From Marinilabiliales bacterium (GTDB taxonomy: Bacteria; Bacteroidota; Bacteroidia; Bacteroidales; ML635J-15): a DNA stretch of 64,000 bases. The stretch spans positions 186,001-250,000 of the forward strand of contig PKTB01000004.1 in NCBI GenBank assembly GCA_002869385.1. Reading direction: 5' to 3'. Positions 1 through 10,095 of this stretch are shown here, one piece after another. Numbering within the stretch: position 1 is the stretch's first letter; every line of letters starts with the position of its first letter. A model generated the notes under the pieces. The model did no database searches. It saw nothing but the letters and a program-made list of their open reading frames with translations, and was not told where the DNA came from. The position numbers and the translations under genes are program-made.

Positions 1-303
1 GTTGCATAATAATTGTTAAATAACTTAAGTTTGTCACACCAGATAAAAATTAACTTGTTAATTTTGTTAATTAAGCAAGCACTCCAATATTTCAACGCGA
101 TCGGAGTCGCGCTGAAACATTGTGTTTTATTGTGAGCAAAGTTTGTAAACTAAATTTAACTTGCTGTTGTTTTGAAAGAAAAATACCATTAAAGCAAGAA
201 ACATTAGCACCTTGATACCAATATTTTACGACATATTCGTACCATCTACTAAATACTTAACCTTAGGTATTCTGATATATAAGATTGCATAAAGTAGTGT
301 AAA
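1..303. other. Gene-free left edge with one hairpin
   Basis: No convincing open frame was seen on either strand. A Bacteroidota-type promoter match lies at 2-33 and a stem-loop with relatively G+C-rich arms at 91-116 (10-base arms 91-100 and 107-116, one G-T pair, six-base loop). Otherwise it is AT-rich sequence. It may be the flank of a gene beyond the window or hold a small RNA. Confidence 0.4.
2..33 (+). promoter_or_regulatory. Possible promoter without an obvious gene
   Basis: TTG at 2-4, 21 bases, then TAAGTTTG at 26-33 matches the Bacteroidota -33/-7 consensus. No coding frame follows within 270 bases on this strand, so it could be chance in AT-rich DNA or drive a non-coding RNA that includes the hairpin at 91-116. 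Confidence 0.3.
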
Positions 304-432
304 TTAAATAAACCATAACAATGCTAATATAAAAACTAAAATCATTGCCAGTGCAAGTAATGTGTTTCTTTGAGGATCAGTAATTCTAAACCTAATAATA
401 CTGAAAATTTTAAATTCAATCTCATTTTTCAT
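304..432 (-). CDS. Small single-helix membrane protein (42 aa)
   Basis: A 42-codon frame runs from ATG (432-430) to TAA (304-306). It has a charged N-terminal half (residues 1-23, with a short Asp-Pro-Gln-Arg turn) followed by one hydrophobic segment at about residues 24-42 that ends the protein, as in small inner-membrane proteins. The hydrophobic block and basic flank argue for a real protein, but no family is recognised. It stands alone, with the lipoprotein gene at 603 pointing away from it. Function unknown. Confidence 0.45.
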   Translation of the reverse strand: MKNEIEFKIFSIIRFRITDPQRNTLLALAMILVFILALLWFI

Positions 433-602
433 GATGTGTGTTTTAATTTAAAAATACAATAAGTTATATTGACTAACACTTAATTATACAGCACAAGTTC
501 ATTTCATTTAATCAGAAATGTTTTTTACATATCATTCATCAATATTTCAATATTAAAATATTTCCTAATTTTATAGAAATTTTCAACCATTAACTAAAAC
601 TT

Positions 603-1376
603 ATGAAAATGAAGAAAACAACAATCCTATTTTTAAGCATCGCTATTATCATGAGTATAAGCTCATGCACAAAAAAATCAGAGAAATTTATTGACAGCCT
701 TTTCGAAGCCTATAACAACAAAAACTTCTCTGAAATAAATGATTTGGCATACAATAATACAGGAGACATGATGGAAACTCTTTGTGAGGATTTGTACGAA
801 TCATTAGGCGAAGTGGAAACTTACAAAAAATACTAATTTAACACGAGCTTAAATGATGGGATAAAGCTTGTACAGTTATATTATGAGTGTGAAGTTGAAA
901 AAATGGATAAAACAGTATATATGAAATTTGATGTTGTCGATGAGAAAGGTGAAGAATTAAAAATCAAAGCCATAATATACAGTAGCAACAAAGATTTCAT
1001 TGATAATTATAATGACAATATGGAAAAAGCTATTAACACTGTAGATGAATACTACACTTATCTTGAAGATGATGATGACGAAAGCATCTATGACATGTTA
1101 TCCGAAGACATTCAAAATGAAGAAGCTACAGTAAATATGTTCTTTGAGTTTATCGTAAATCGCAGAGATTATTACGGTAGAATACAAGAACGTGAGTACA
1201 GCCATTCAAGATCTGAATTTTATGATGATAAAGCACACTTTATTATTTATCACAATTGTGAATCAAAAGATGGCTCAAAATTCGTTGAGGAGATTTCAGT
1301 TGAAGAAGACGGAAATGAATTTAAAATATATAATTATAGATATGCACATAATCTGGATGAATTAAATGAATTATAA
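603..1376 (+). CDS. Lipoprotein, NTF2-like repeats; one in-frame TAA
   Basis: This 257-codon frame begins with a lipoprotein signal: basic start, hydrophobic run, then Ile-Ser-Ser-Cys at about residues 19-22. The mature part holds two segments of similar layout (about 25-120 and 130-257). Each starts with a helical stretch resembling 'ID..F.AY..K....I' and continues into a beta-rich part, like the NTF2/DUF4019-type folds of Bacteroidota lipoproteins. That assignment is by resemblance only. Codon 78 is TAA (834-836). The frame continues without a shift and the text on either side reads as one domain, so the gene is taken as single. GAA, TCA or TAC changed by one transversion would restore it. 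A terminator follows directly. ATG at 609 is an alternative start. Confidence 0.65.
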
Positions 1377-1405
1377 AAAATGGCGGTGCAAAACACCGAC
1401 ATTTT
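1377..1405. terminator. Bidirectional stem-loop terminator
   Basis: Arms 1377-1388 and 1394-1405 pair with one mismatch around a CAAAA loop, flanked by an A run on the left and a T run on the right. It sits between the convergent lipoprotein (+) and M16 protease (-) genes and can serve both. Confidence 0.8.
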
Positions 1406-1426
1406 AATTTTCAAATTTATCTTTTA

Positions 1427-4357
1427 CTAATAATTAAAGACCTCTTCCAAACTTAGTTCTTTAACCTGACCATAGCTTCTTAGAAGGTTAAAATCAATTC
1501 TTGATTTATTTCCAATCACAAGAATATCATAGTTTTTCCCTTTGATATGCTCATTAAAGAAACTTTCTACATCATTAAGTTTATAATTCTGTACATTTTC
1601 ATAGATATCCTTACGAATATCATAATCAATTCCTCTTTTCTTATTACTCTCATATGTCCAGAAAATATTTTGTTTAACTATTCTCTCAGTATTATACTGC
1701 TTAATTAAAGCTTCTTTGCTATTATTAAATGATTCTTCTTACAAAGCAAGCTCATTGAGTAATCCCGTTAAAGCGTCAAGAGCTTCTTTCATTTTATCAG
1801 GTTGTGTGCTTAAAAATCCAAAAACATAGTTTGATTTTCCTTTTTCAGATGCCTGGCGATATCCAGCATAGCTTGAGTATGCTAAGCCTTTTGATTCACG
1901 AATCTCCTGGAATACAATACTTGACATTGAACCGCCATAATATTCATTGAACATAGCTGCAATTGGCATTAGTCCTTTATCAAACTCAACATCTTTAGAA
2001 ACTACAGCAATCATGGTTTGAACCATGTCGTAGTCAACAAATAATATTTTAGGCTGATTGTAGTCAAGTTCAGGATATTCAACAGCTTCAGGAATCGCTT
2101 TGTAATCACCTGAAACATTATGATTTGCTTTTATTAAATCACAAACTTTCTCTGATTCTCTAGGACCATAATAAAAAATCTTATGCTGATAATTTAACAA
2201 GTATTTAATAAGATCTGTTAACATTTCCGGATCAAGAGAAAGAAGCTCTTCCTGGCTTACAATATCAGTAAATGATGATTTTTTTCCATAAACAGAATAA
2301 TTATATAAGCCCCCCCACAAAATAGAACTCTTATTCAATTTACTATCCTGACGCGATTTCATAATTCCATCTACATAATCCTTGTATACTTCAGGGTTTG
2401 ATTGAACTTTTGCAAAGATTTCCTCCATTAGCTTAACAGCTGCTTCCATGTTCTCGTCCAAACCATTTACATAGACATAGCATCTGTCATCACTGGCAAA
2501 AACATTAAAGTTAATACCTAAGCGGAACCATTCTTTTTGTAGATCATCGATAGTTTTATCTTGTGTTCCTAAATATTTAAGATAGTTAATTGCTATCGGT
2601 AAAAACTTATTATTGTTCTTACCCATATCAAAAATATAGTACATACTAAAGATGTCATTTGATTCATTTTTGATATAGTTAAACTCTAATCCATCTACAA
2701 TATTTTTTGTTTCTATTTTTTCCTTAAAATCAACAAAGACAGGTTCAATATCTTCAGGTTCAATTGATTTAAGTTCTGTCATAAATTCTGATTCTTCAGT
2801 ACGATTGATTTCAAGAGGGGTAATTTTTGGTTTTTCGATATGAACTGCTGTTGTATCTTCACCTAATCGTTTGTAGACAACAACATAATTGTCAACAAAG
2901 AACTCATTAGCAAAATCAACAAGTTCCTGCTTAGTAATTTTCTCATATTCCTCAACTTCGAAAACCACTTCTTCCCACGGTTTTCCGCTAATAAATGCAT
3001 CTACAAAATAATAAGCAATTGTATTTCCTTCAACCGCACGAATTCTTTGAAGTTTCATATCGTTAACTATAGCTTCTAAAAGCCACTCGTCAAATTCACC
3101 ATTTTTTACTTTCTCAAGTTCCGCTAATACAAGGTCTGATACTTCTTCTAATGTTTGGTCCTGACGTGGAGTTCCACCCATTTGGAAAACACCATAATCA
3201 TTCATTGCCCATCCATAAGCATAAGCAGACATTACTTTTTGCTTTTTTACAAGATCAAGATCAATTAATCCTGCTTTTCCGTTATTCAGAATTTCTCCAA
3301 TCATTGTTAAATACTTAGCTTCTTTGGATTTATTGCCTGGTGTTCTGTATGTAATTGAAACAGATTCTCTTTCAGGTCCAAATACATTAACCTCATCTAT
3401 TTTTGTTCTTGCTTCTTCTTCTTCAAAAGTAAATTCAGGAATATTGTCGTTTGGTTCCATATGTCCCCAATACTTATCAATCATCTTAATTGTTTCTTCA
3501 AAATCAAGGTCTCCGGACATACAAATAGCAATATTATTAGGCACATAGTAATCTGCTTTAAATTGCATTATATTTTCCATAGAAGGATTTTTCAAATGCT
3601 CTGATTTGCCAATTACACTAACTCCATAAGGGTGTTTAATAAATAAGGTTTCCATTAATTTTGAAAATGTTTTTCGTGAATCTTGGTCCTGTCACATATT
3701 AAACTCTTCAAAAACTGTCTCTAACTCGGTATGGAACAAGCGAAGAACTAGGTTTTCAAATCTTTCTGCTTCGGTTTTACACCATCTTTCTGTTTCATTT
3801 GAAGGAATTTCATTGACATATACTGTTTCTTCATAAGATGTCCAAGCATTAGTTCCTGTTGCGCCAATAACTGCACAAATTTTATCATACTCATTTGCTA
3901 CTGCATATTGGGCTGCAACAGTTGACAAACTATCTATCTCTGCATAAAGTCTTTCTTTCTCTGCAGGGTCGTCTGTTTGACAACGCAACTCAAATAGATC
4001 TGATATTTCTGCTATCAATGCTCCTTCTTTTTCCCAATCCAATGTGGCAATCTTACTAGTTCCTTTGAACATCATATGTTCGAAATAGTGAGCCAAACCT
4101 GTCGTTTCACGTGGATCATTTTTAGCTCCAGCACGCACTGCTATTAATGTTTTGATACGAGGTTCATCTTTGTTAACAGCCAAATAAACTTTTAAACCAT
4201 TATCCAAAGTGTAAATTCTGGCATTTGAAGGGTCTCCTTCGACATACTCATAGGTATATCCATTTGAGTCTGTTGCTGTTTTTGTTCTGCTGTCATCTTT
4301 ATTAACACAGCCATAAAACATGATAACAGCTAGTAAAAAAATCAGTTACTTTTTCAT
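1427..4357 (-). CDS. M16 zinc protease lipoprotein; three in-frame stops
   Basis: This reads as one 976-residue M16 (pitrilysin-like) metallopeptidase, the usual length for the two-half bacterial form. The start at 4357 gives a lipoprotein signal ending Phe-Tyr-Gly-Cys (about residue 17). The inverted zinc motif His-Tyr-Phe-Glu-His is at about residues 90-94, and further family text follows ('QDxDSRK', 'HPYG', 'LKNPS'). The C-terminal half carries the second M16 pair, including '[12 protein letters not shown]'. Stops interrupt the same frame at codon 4 (TAA, 4346-4348), codon 222 (TGA, 3692-3694) and codon 873 (TAA, 1739-1741). The family suggests Gly at 222 (GGA) and Ser or Glu at the TAAs. 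Beyond 1739 the frame continues as typical M16 C-terminus to TAG at 1427. The protein probably acts in the periplasm or on the cell surface, degrading peptides. Confidence 0.85.
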
Positions 4358-4390
4358 TTGTTTGAATTTAATGTTTAAACATACTTGAAT

Positions 4391-4410
4391 GAAGACAGGA
4401 GACGGAAATT
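4391..4410 (+). repeat. Copy of a short dispersed GAAGAC..GGAAGT-type repeat
   Basis: The sequence here is GAAGACAGGAGACGGAAATT. Related copies lie at about 30910-30932 (same strand) and 31021-31050 (opposite strand). All are purine-rich on one strand and all lie next to genes. The copies are degenerate, so this is an inference from three instances. Confidence 0.4.
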
Positions 4411-4556
4411 TCGTAAAGTATTTTTTTCCAGCCTTTAAATCTTTTCATCCACTTTTTATCATGATAAAAATAATAAAATGATTTAACTAAAGCTGTAATT
4501 TATTTTAGATTAACATAAGATTAACAAACAAATTTGAATATCTTTAAACCAAAAAA

Positions 4557-4979
4557 ATGAAACAAAACCTACAAATGGCAGCTTTAGGAGTTACGGATTT
4601 ACAAAAGTATGTCACTTTTTACACCAAATGTCTTAAATGGAGAATTTCAGATAAGAGTACTGGAGACCTTGTTATTTTTAACGTTGGAGGATTAGGGCTT
4701 GCACTATATCCAATAGATGAGTTAGCAAAAGATGCAAACGTGCCGAATAATCATCAAGGATTCTCCGGAGTAACATTTTCATTTATGGCAAAATCTGAAA
4801 AAGAAGTAGATACAATATTATCAGAGATTAAATTAATGGGTGGCACAATAACAAAACCTGCAGAGAAAGTATTTTGGGGTGGATATAGTGGATATTTTCA
4901 AGATCCAGATGGTTACCTTTTTGAAGTAGCATTCAATCCATTTTGGGAAATGGATGAAAACGGTAAAATAGATTTTTAA
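4557..4979 (+). CDS. VOC-fold (glyoxalase/bleomycin resistance-like) protein
   Basis: A 140-residue protein of the vicinal-oxygen-chelate superfamily. It has two beta-alpha-beta-beta-beta modules, the first starting at 'LGVTDLQKYVTFYTKCLKW' and the second ending with 'FQDPDGYLFEVAFNP', where the Glu is the usual metal ligand. The form with Trp-Gly-Gly-Tyr-Ser-Gly before the final strand is typical of a Bacteroidota VOC subgroup of unknown substrate. A second VOC gene follows 15 bases downstream, so the two are likely cotranscribed. Possible roles are small-molecule detoxification or an unknown lyase or dioxygenase activity; the sequence does not decide. Confidence 0.85.
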   Translation: MKQNLQMAALGVTDLQKYVTFYTKCLKWRISDKSTGDLVIFNVGGLGLALYPIDELAKDANVPNNHQGFSGVTFSFMAKSEKEVDTILSEIKLMGGTITKPAEKVFWGGYSGYFQDPDGYLFEVAFNPFWEMDENGKIDF

Positions 4980-4994
4980 TTAAAACTAAAACAC

Positions 4995-5366
4995 ATGAAA
5001 TTATGTGCATTTTCGATTAGTCTAAGTGTAAAAGACATACAAAAATCGAAAGAGTTTTACGAAAAACTTGGGTTTAGCAAATTTGGCGGTGATATATCAC
5101 AAAACTGGCTCATACTAAAGAATGGAGATTCAATTATAGGTTTGTTTCAAGGAATGTTTGAAGAAAACCTCCTTACATTTAATCCGGGATGGGATCAAAA
5201 TGCAAAAACATTGAAAGATTTTGAAGATATCCGTAAAATACAAAAAAACCTTAAAGCCTCTGATATAAGTTTTATTAGTCAAGCAGATGAATCTACACAA
5301 GGACCGGCAAGTTTTATGATTAGTGATCCTGATGGAAATGTAATCTTAGTTGACCAACATGTGTAG
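4995..5366 (+). CDS. Second VOC-fold protein (123 aa)
   Basis: Another vicinal-oxygen-chelate protein. The start 'SISLSVKDIQKSKEFYEKLGF' and the end 'FMISDPDGNVILVDQH' are the family's two hallmark regions. The metal ligand usually found as Glu near the end is replaced by Leu-Val-Asp, so metal binding is uncertain. The central part has a Trp-Asp-Gln insert typical of the 'lactoylglutathione lyase-like' group. It lies 15 bases after another VOC gene and converges on the chitinase gene. Substrate unknown. Confidence 0.8.
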   Translation: MKLCAFSISLSVKDIQKSKEFYEKLGFSKFGGDISQNWLILKNGDSIIGLFQGMFEENLLTFNPGWDQNAKTLKDFEDIRKIQKNLKASDISFISQADESTQGPASFMISDPDGNVILVDQHV

Positions 5367-5375
5367 AAACTAATT

Positions 5376-8300
5376 TTATCTTTCAATAACTAATTTAGCT
5401 TTTAATTCTTTATTTCCCATTTGGGTTTTTATAATATAGACTCCTTCTGCATAATCTGAGATATCTATTTTCACTAAATCTGTTTTAGGATTTGAGGAAT
5501 AAACCACTTCACCTAAAGCGTTGACAACCTTTAAAGATTCTATCTGACCTTCTGTGTTTTGTACCATTATCCTATCAACCGCAGGATTAGGATATACAAT
5601 CAAAGCGTCAGATTGATAAAGATCAATCATCGTGGGATCAAGCACAATAATATAATCTGTTTGAGTTAAAACATCACTACCACATTCCATACTAATTGCC
5701 TCAAGACTAACGGTATATGTACCAACAGAAAGATATGTGTTAAAAGGTTCATAATCTGTTGAATTATTTCCATCACCAAATTCCCAGTAATATGAATCAG
5801 CATTTGTACTATTATTAGTGAAATAAGCTGTTGCATCAGGCAAATAAACTGTTGTAGCTAAAACACTAAAATCAGCAACCGGATTTTCTAATACTTCAAT
5901 AGTAACGGTCTCACATTCTGAATTTCCACATGAGTTCTCCCACCTACCGTAATAAGTTGTAGTTTCAGTTGGAGAAACAGTAAAATCTATGCTATTCCCT
6001 ATAAAACTTCCTCCACAAGACTCTGTATACCAGCTAAATGTACATTCTGTCCCACCAACATAATACAAATCTGTGCTTTCTCCTGTACAGATACTTAAAT
6101 CAGTTGCTGTTACATAGTCCGGAGCTTCTGGGATTGGTCCTACTGTAATTGTTTGTTGAACATTTATGCTATTTCCACAGTCATCCGTTACAGAATATGT
6201 TCTTGTAATTATTTCGGGACAGGTATTACCATCAGAAACATCAGAAACAAATGCAACTACAGGCACTGCAGTACAATTATCTACCTCATCAGTTACAACA
6301 ATAACATCTGGTGATGGAACGTCAAAAAGTTCATTAACAACGATTGGTGCAGGATTAGAGGCTGTTGGTAACGTCTCATCATTAATCAGTATTTGCTGTT
6401 CAATATAACTTATGTTTCCGCACTCATCAGTTAAGCTATAAGTCCTTGTTATTGACTCTGGGCAAGAGTTACCATCAGAAATATCACCAACATAAGAAAC
6501 TGTGACGTCGCCTGAGCAATTATCACTCTCATCAGTAATAACTAGTATATCAGGAGCAGGAATTTCATCAGCACATTCAACAATTATATCTGCAGGAGAA
6601 GATGCACTTGGTGGAGTATTATCATATACTGTAATATTTTGTGTAAGATAAATTGTATTCCCACTGTCATCTGAAACAGAATATGTTCGGGTAATAATCT
6701 CTGGACATGTATTGCCGTCAGACACATCTGAAACAAATGCAACAACAGGTGTAGCAGTACAGTTATCTGCTTCATCTGTTACAACGCTAATATCAGGTAA
6801 TGGAATATCCTCAACACACTCTACGCTAACTGGTAATGGATTAGATGCTGTTGGATATTCAGAATCTGAAACATCTATTGCAAACTCCTTAACAATTGTA
6901 TCATTTGTTATTGTTCCATAAGCTATTAATTCAATTTCATAATCTCCTCCAGTAAGAACAATTGAAGGTTCAAAATCTGTACTCGTCTCATTTTGAGGCC
7001 CGGTAATTGTCCACTCAACAGAGACTGCATTGAGAGACAGGTTAACAAATTCTATTGGGGTTTCAGGACACACTTCTGTATTTGATATTGTAAAATCTGC
7101 TATTGTTAAATCCTCCGGATCAATGTACAAAATACCATCACTAGTACTTACGTTTGATGTTAAATCAACAATATTTGTTGCTCTAATATTGAAGTAATAT
7201 TCTGTCTATGAGACAAGAGTCAATCCTGTTTTAGTTACATTTGTTGATGTTCCGTTGTCTGTCCATGCAACAAAATCATCAGCTCCAGGAGTTAATCCAA
7301 TACAATATTCATATTTTGTTAAATATGAGTTTGGTTCATTTGCGACTGTCCAATTTGCTTTAAGTTCAGTACCAACATATGTTGTGTCAAGATCGACTCC
7401 AGGCCCATCTTTAACTTCCAAAATATCCTCAGGAGCTGTCCAGTCAATATTTACATCCAAACCTGAAGGATCAGACCAGTTTCCGGCATCATCAGTAATT
7501 ATAGACTTAATTCGACATGAAGGATTATATTTATCTGCATTTTGATATCTGACTTCATCTGTTGTACCAACTGTTACAGACTCAGAAGCAGATCTGCTTT
7601 GATAAACCTTAATATCATCATATTCGCATATACAGTTTCCGGTTCTTAATGATATTGAGTTTCCACTTGCCAATGGACTAGGATCTGTCCATGTAGATAC
7701 AAGTATATCATTTTGATAGGCATTTATCACCCCGGTATTTGTATTAACTGTTACTTTATAATCATACCATGTATCAGCATCTACGTTAACATAATCATTG
7801 CTAAATATATCAATTGAATTACTTACAGATTTATATATCTGGCAAGCATTATCATCAACTCTAAAATATATCATATATGCATCTCCACGCTGATCAAGTT
7901 CCTGATCACTACAAAAAACATAAAGCCCAGCGCGCCTATTAGCCCCGGAACCGGACATTTTCATTTGCCAATGATATATATAAGTGCCGCCGGAAGTTTG
8001 TGTCACACTTGCATAAATGTTCTCATTAGACAGGGTTTCGTCAGATTGCATTAAATGACCATCACTAATTGACCATGTGCCTGATAAGTTTGTCCAATCT
8101 GAGTGAATTGCAGACTCAAAATTATCATTAAAAAAGCCATAATCTCCATTTGCTCTCCATTCTGAACCATCATTATCCAATACCTGATAAAACATAAGAT
8201 CGACAAGTTCGTTATCTGTATCAGTAAAACTAGCTGTAAAATCAGATGATTCCCATTCATTTGCTGAAATTTCTGTCTCAGGAGCTATATTGTCTTGAAC

Positions 8301-9809
8301 ACATGTCCAATTTCCTTCAAAGCCATCGTTTACTGTTGCTCCATCCGTATATACATGAACGGTTAAACTGTTTCCGGAAGAAGTAATTGTTCCCGGGTTT
8401 CCTGTTGTATTACAGAACTTCCCAAAACTTGGCGAGCCTGTATCCGGACCATCATAAATTTCAATATAGTCATAATCACATTCCGACCCACTTCCTGCCT
8501 CTATATCAAAAAAAGGAAATTCTAAACTTACCTGAGTAGCTCCGGTAGGAGCAATTGTAAAGGTATAATCAGAATGATTAAAGTACACTTTATCCGGACC
8601 TCCAAGATCATAGAATGTTCCATCGCATGGTATTGTACCACAATCTGTAAACTTTTCACGAATTAGATCCCATAATTCTGTATATCCATCATCATATCCC
8701 AAAGCCCATATACCAATTCCGGCAATGCCCATCATGTTAACCAAGTCGTATCTATAGCCCAGACTTTCTTCATCATCACAAAAGCATTGTCGCCAATTTG
8801 AAGAATAATATACGTAGTATGGAGTTAAACTCGTAGGCTCCCATTGACGAGTTGAATAATTACCTGATGAATTATCTTTAACGGTTTTATAAGTTCGAGA
8901 ACTAACATAACTTGTAGTACTTGATGGAATAGTTGACCCAACGGTGTTCCACTCATGTCCATAATAAGGTAAACCTAAGACAATCTTTTCGGGACTAGCA
9001 CCTTCGCTTTGATAGTAATTTACTGTTTTAGCAAGATTATAATTGAATGTATTGTATGTATAAAGTGGTGCTGTCGGTCCTGCAACAGAACTACCTGAAT
9101 AATAATATGCATATCCCATAATTGTATAATAATCAATGTATGGATCGATTGCTGCTTCATTAAAAACATCACCCCAATCAACAGCATAAGTGCATACGCT
9201 AACCTGCGAACCAGGAATTTGAGTATGCATTTGTGTACAGAGATCAATTAAAAATGCTGTAAACTCAGGCTCCAAAGAAGAAGAAACACCTTCAAAATCA
9301 ATGTTTACTCCATTAGCCCCTTTAGTTTGAACCATACTAATCAGGTTATCAATAAGATTTTGTTGTGCTGTTGCACTTCCAAAAAATGTAGAGTGATTTG
9401 AAAATAAAGTTACACAAAGGTTTACCCTTACTCCTGCAGCAAGCGCCTCATCAACAACTGTGGAAGTTGCCCAACCATGTGTATTGTCGGGATTACCTGT
9501 TGCCGCATCTACTTCATATGAAAAGAATGATAGATCTGATAATAATGACCAATCATAATTCACTTCGAGACCATTTGACCAATAAGGGTGCCATCCAAAG
9601 ACTATCTTATTAAGATTACAAGACTTTCCTGATTTATTCTGTGTAACGTTTTCCGGTTGATTAATCTGATAATAATCTTCTGCACTAATTCCTTGAGAGT
9701 TATAGTACTCTAATTCTTGTTGGTGAATAGATTTATAATTATCGTTCTGTGCATAAAGCGGTGCTATCAATACCAGCCCGCAAATTAAACTTGCAAAAAA
9801 ATGTTTCAT
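5376..9809 (-). CDS. Multidomain GH18 chitinase-like T9SS cargo; one in-frame TAG
   Basis: A 1477-codon secreted protein. The order is: signal peptide (1-21); GH18 glycosidase (about 65-385) with the catalytic 'GVNIDFEG' motif (Glu173; the usual leading Asp is Asn); a CUB-like domain (about 390-500) with 'CDYDYIEIYDG'; a concanavalin-like domain (about 560-715); an FN3-like region (about 745-880); an Ig/PKD segment; three HYR-like repeats of about 80 residues; another Ig-like and a PKD domain ('WEFGDGNNSTDYEP'); and a T9SS sorting domain ('YPNPAVDRIMV ... AEGVYIIKT'). Codon 868 is TAG (7206-7208), inside an FN3 strand reading 'LTLVSxTEYYFNIRATN'; GAG or TCG would restore it. It probably binds and cuts chitin or peptidoglycan-like glycans at the cell surface or outside the cell. 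It stands alone, on the opposite strand from the VOC genes. Confidence 0.85.
6138..6848 (-). repeat. Three tandem HYR-like repeats within the chitinase gene
   Basis: Units of about 240 bases encode 'TASNP...VE...P.PDI.VVTDE.DNC' followed by 'CPEIITRTYSV.DDCGN'. The first and third units are almost identical across 'PVVAFVSDVSDGNTCPEI'. These are adhesion or stalk domains, and the DNA similarity suggests recent duplication or gene conversion. Confidence 0.8.
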
Positions 9810-9918
9810 AACAATACTTAGTTGAATTGGAGATACAAAGTTAAATAAAATAATATAATTAAGCTACGAGATAATTACTTCATATTAGAAATCTTATTAA
9901 ATGGATGGAAAATGACAT

Positions 9919-9936
9919 GAAACCGATGACGGTTTC
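9919..9936. repeat. Short hairpin upstream of the chitinase gene
   Basis: GAAACCG (9919-9925), loop ATGA, CGGTTTC (9930-9936) is a perfect seven-base stem. A weaker GACA/TGTC stem follows at 9941-9955. It shares the word TCCGATGA (9935-9942) with the hairpin at 24482-24508. Function unknown. Confidence 0.35.
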
Positions 9937-10095
9937 CGATGACAGATGATTTGTCAAATACAAAGTTAATAATAAATAATTCGGGCACTACTGGCTAATT
10001 TTAATCTATTATAATTATTGGATGTTCCTAAGCAAGCTTCGACTACTCCTCGCAATTAATATTAGGAATGGTATGAAGAAGCTTATTATAACAAG

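Noticed and set aside
6138..6848. CRISPR-like array
   Set aside because: The repeats are about 240 bases, coding and in frame with HYR protein repeats, with no short repeat-spacer pattern.
9398..9613. Plus-strand open frame inside the chitinase gene
   Set aside because: It is a shadow frame with biased, low-complexity residues and no promoter; many such frames in the window were dropped for the same reason.
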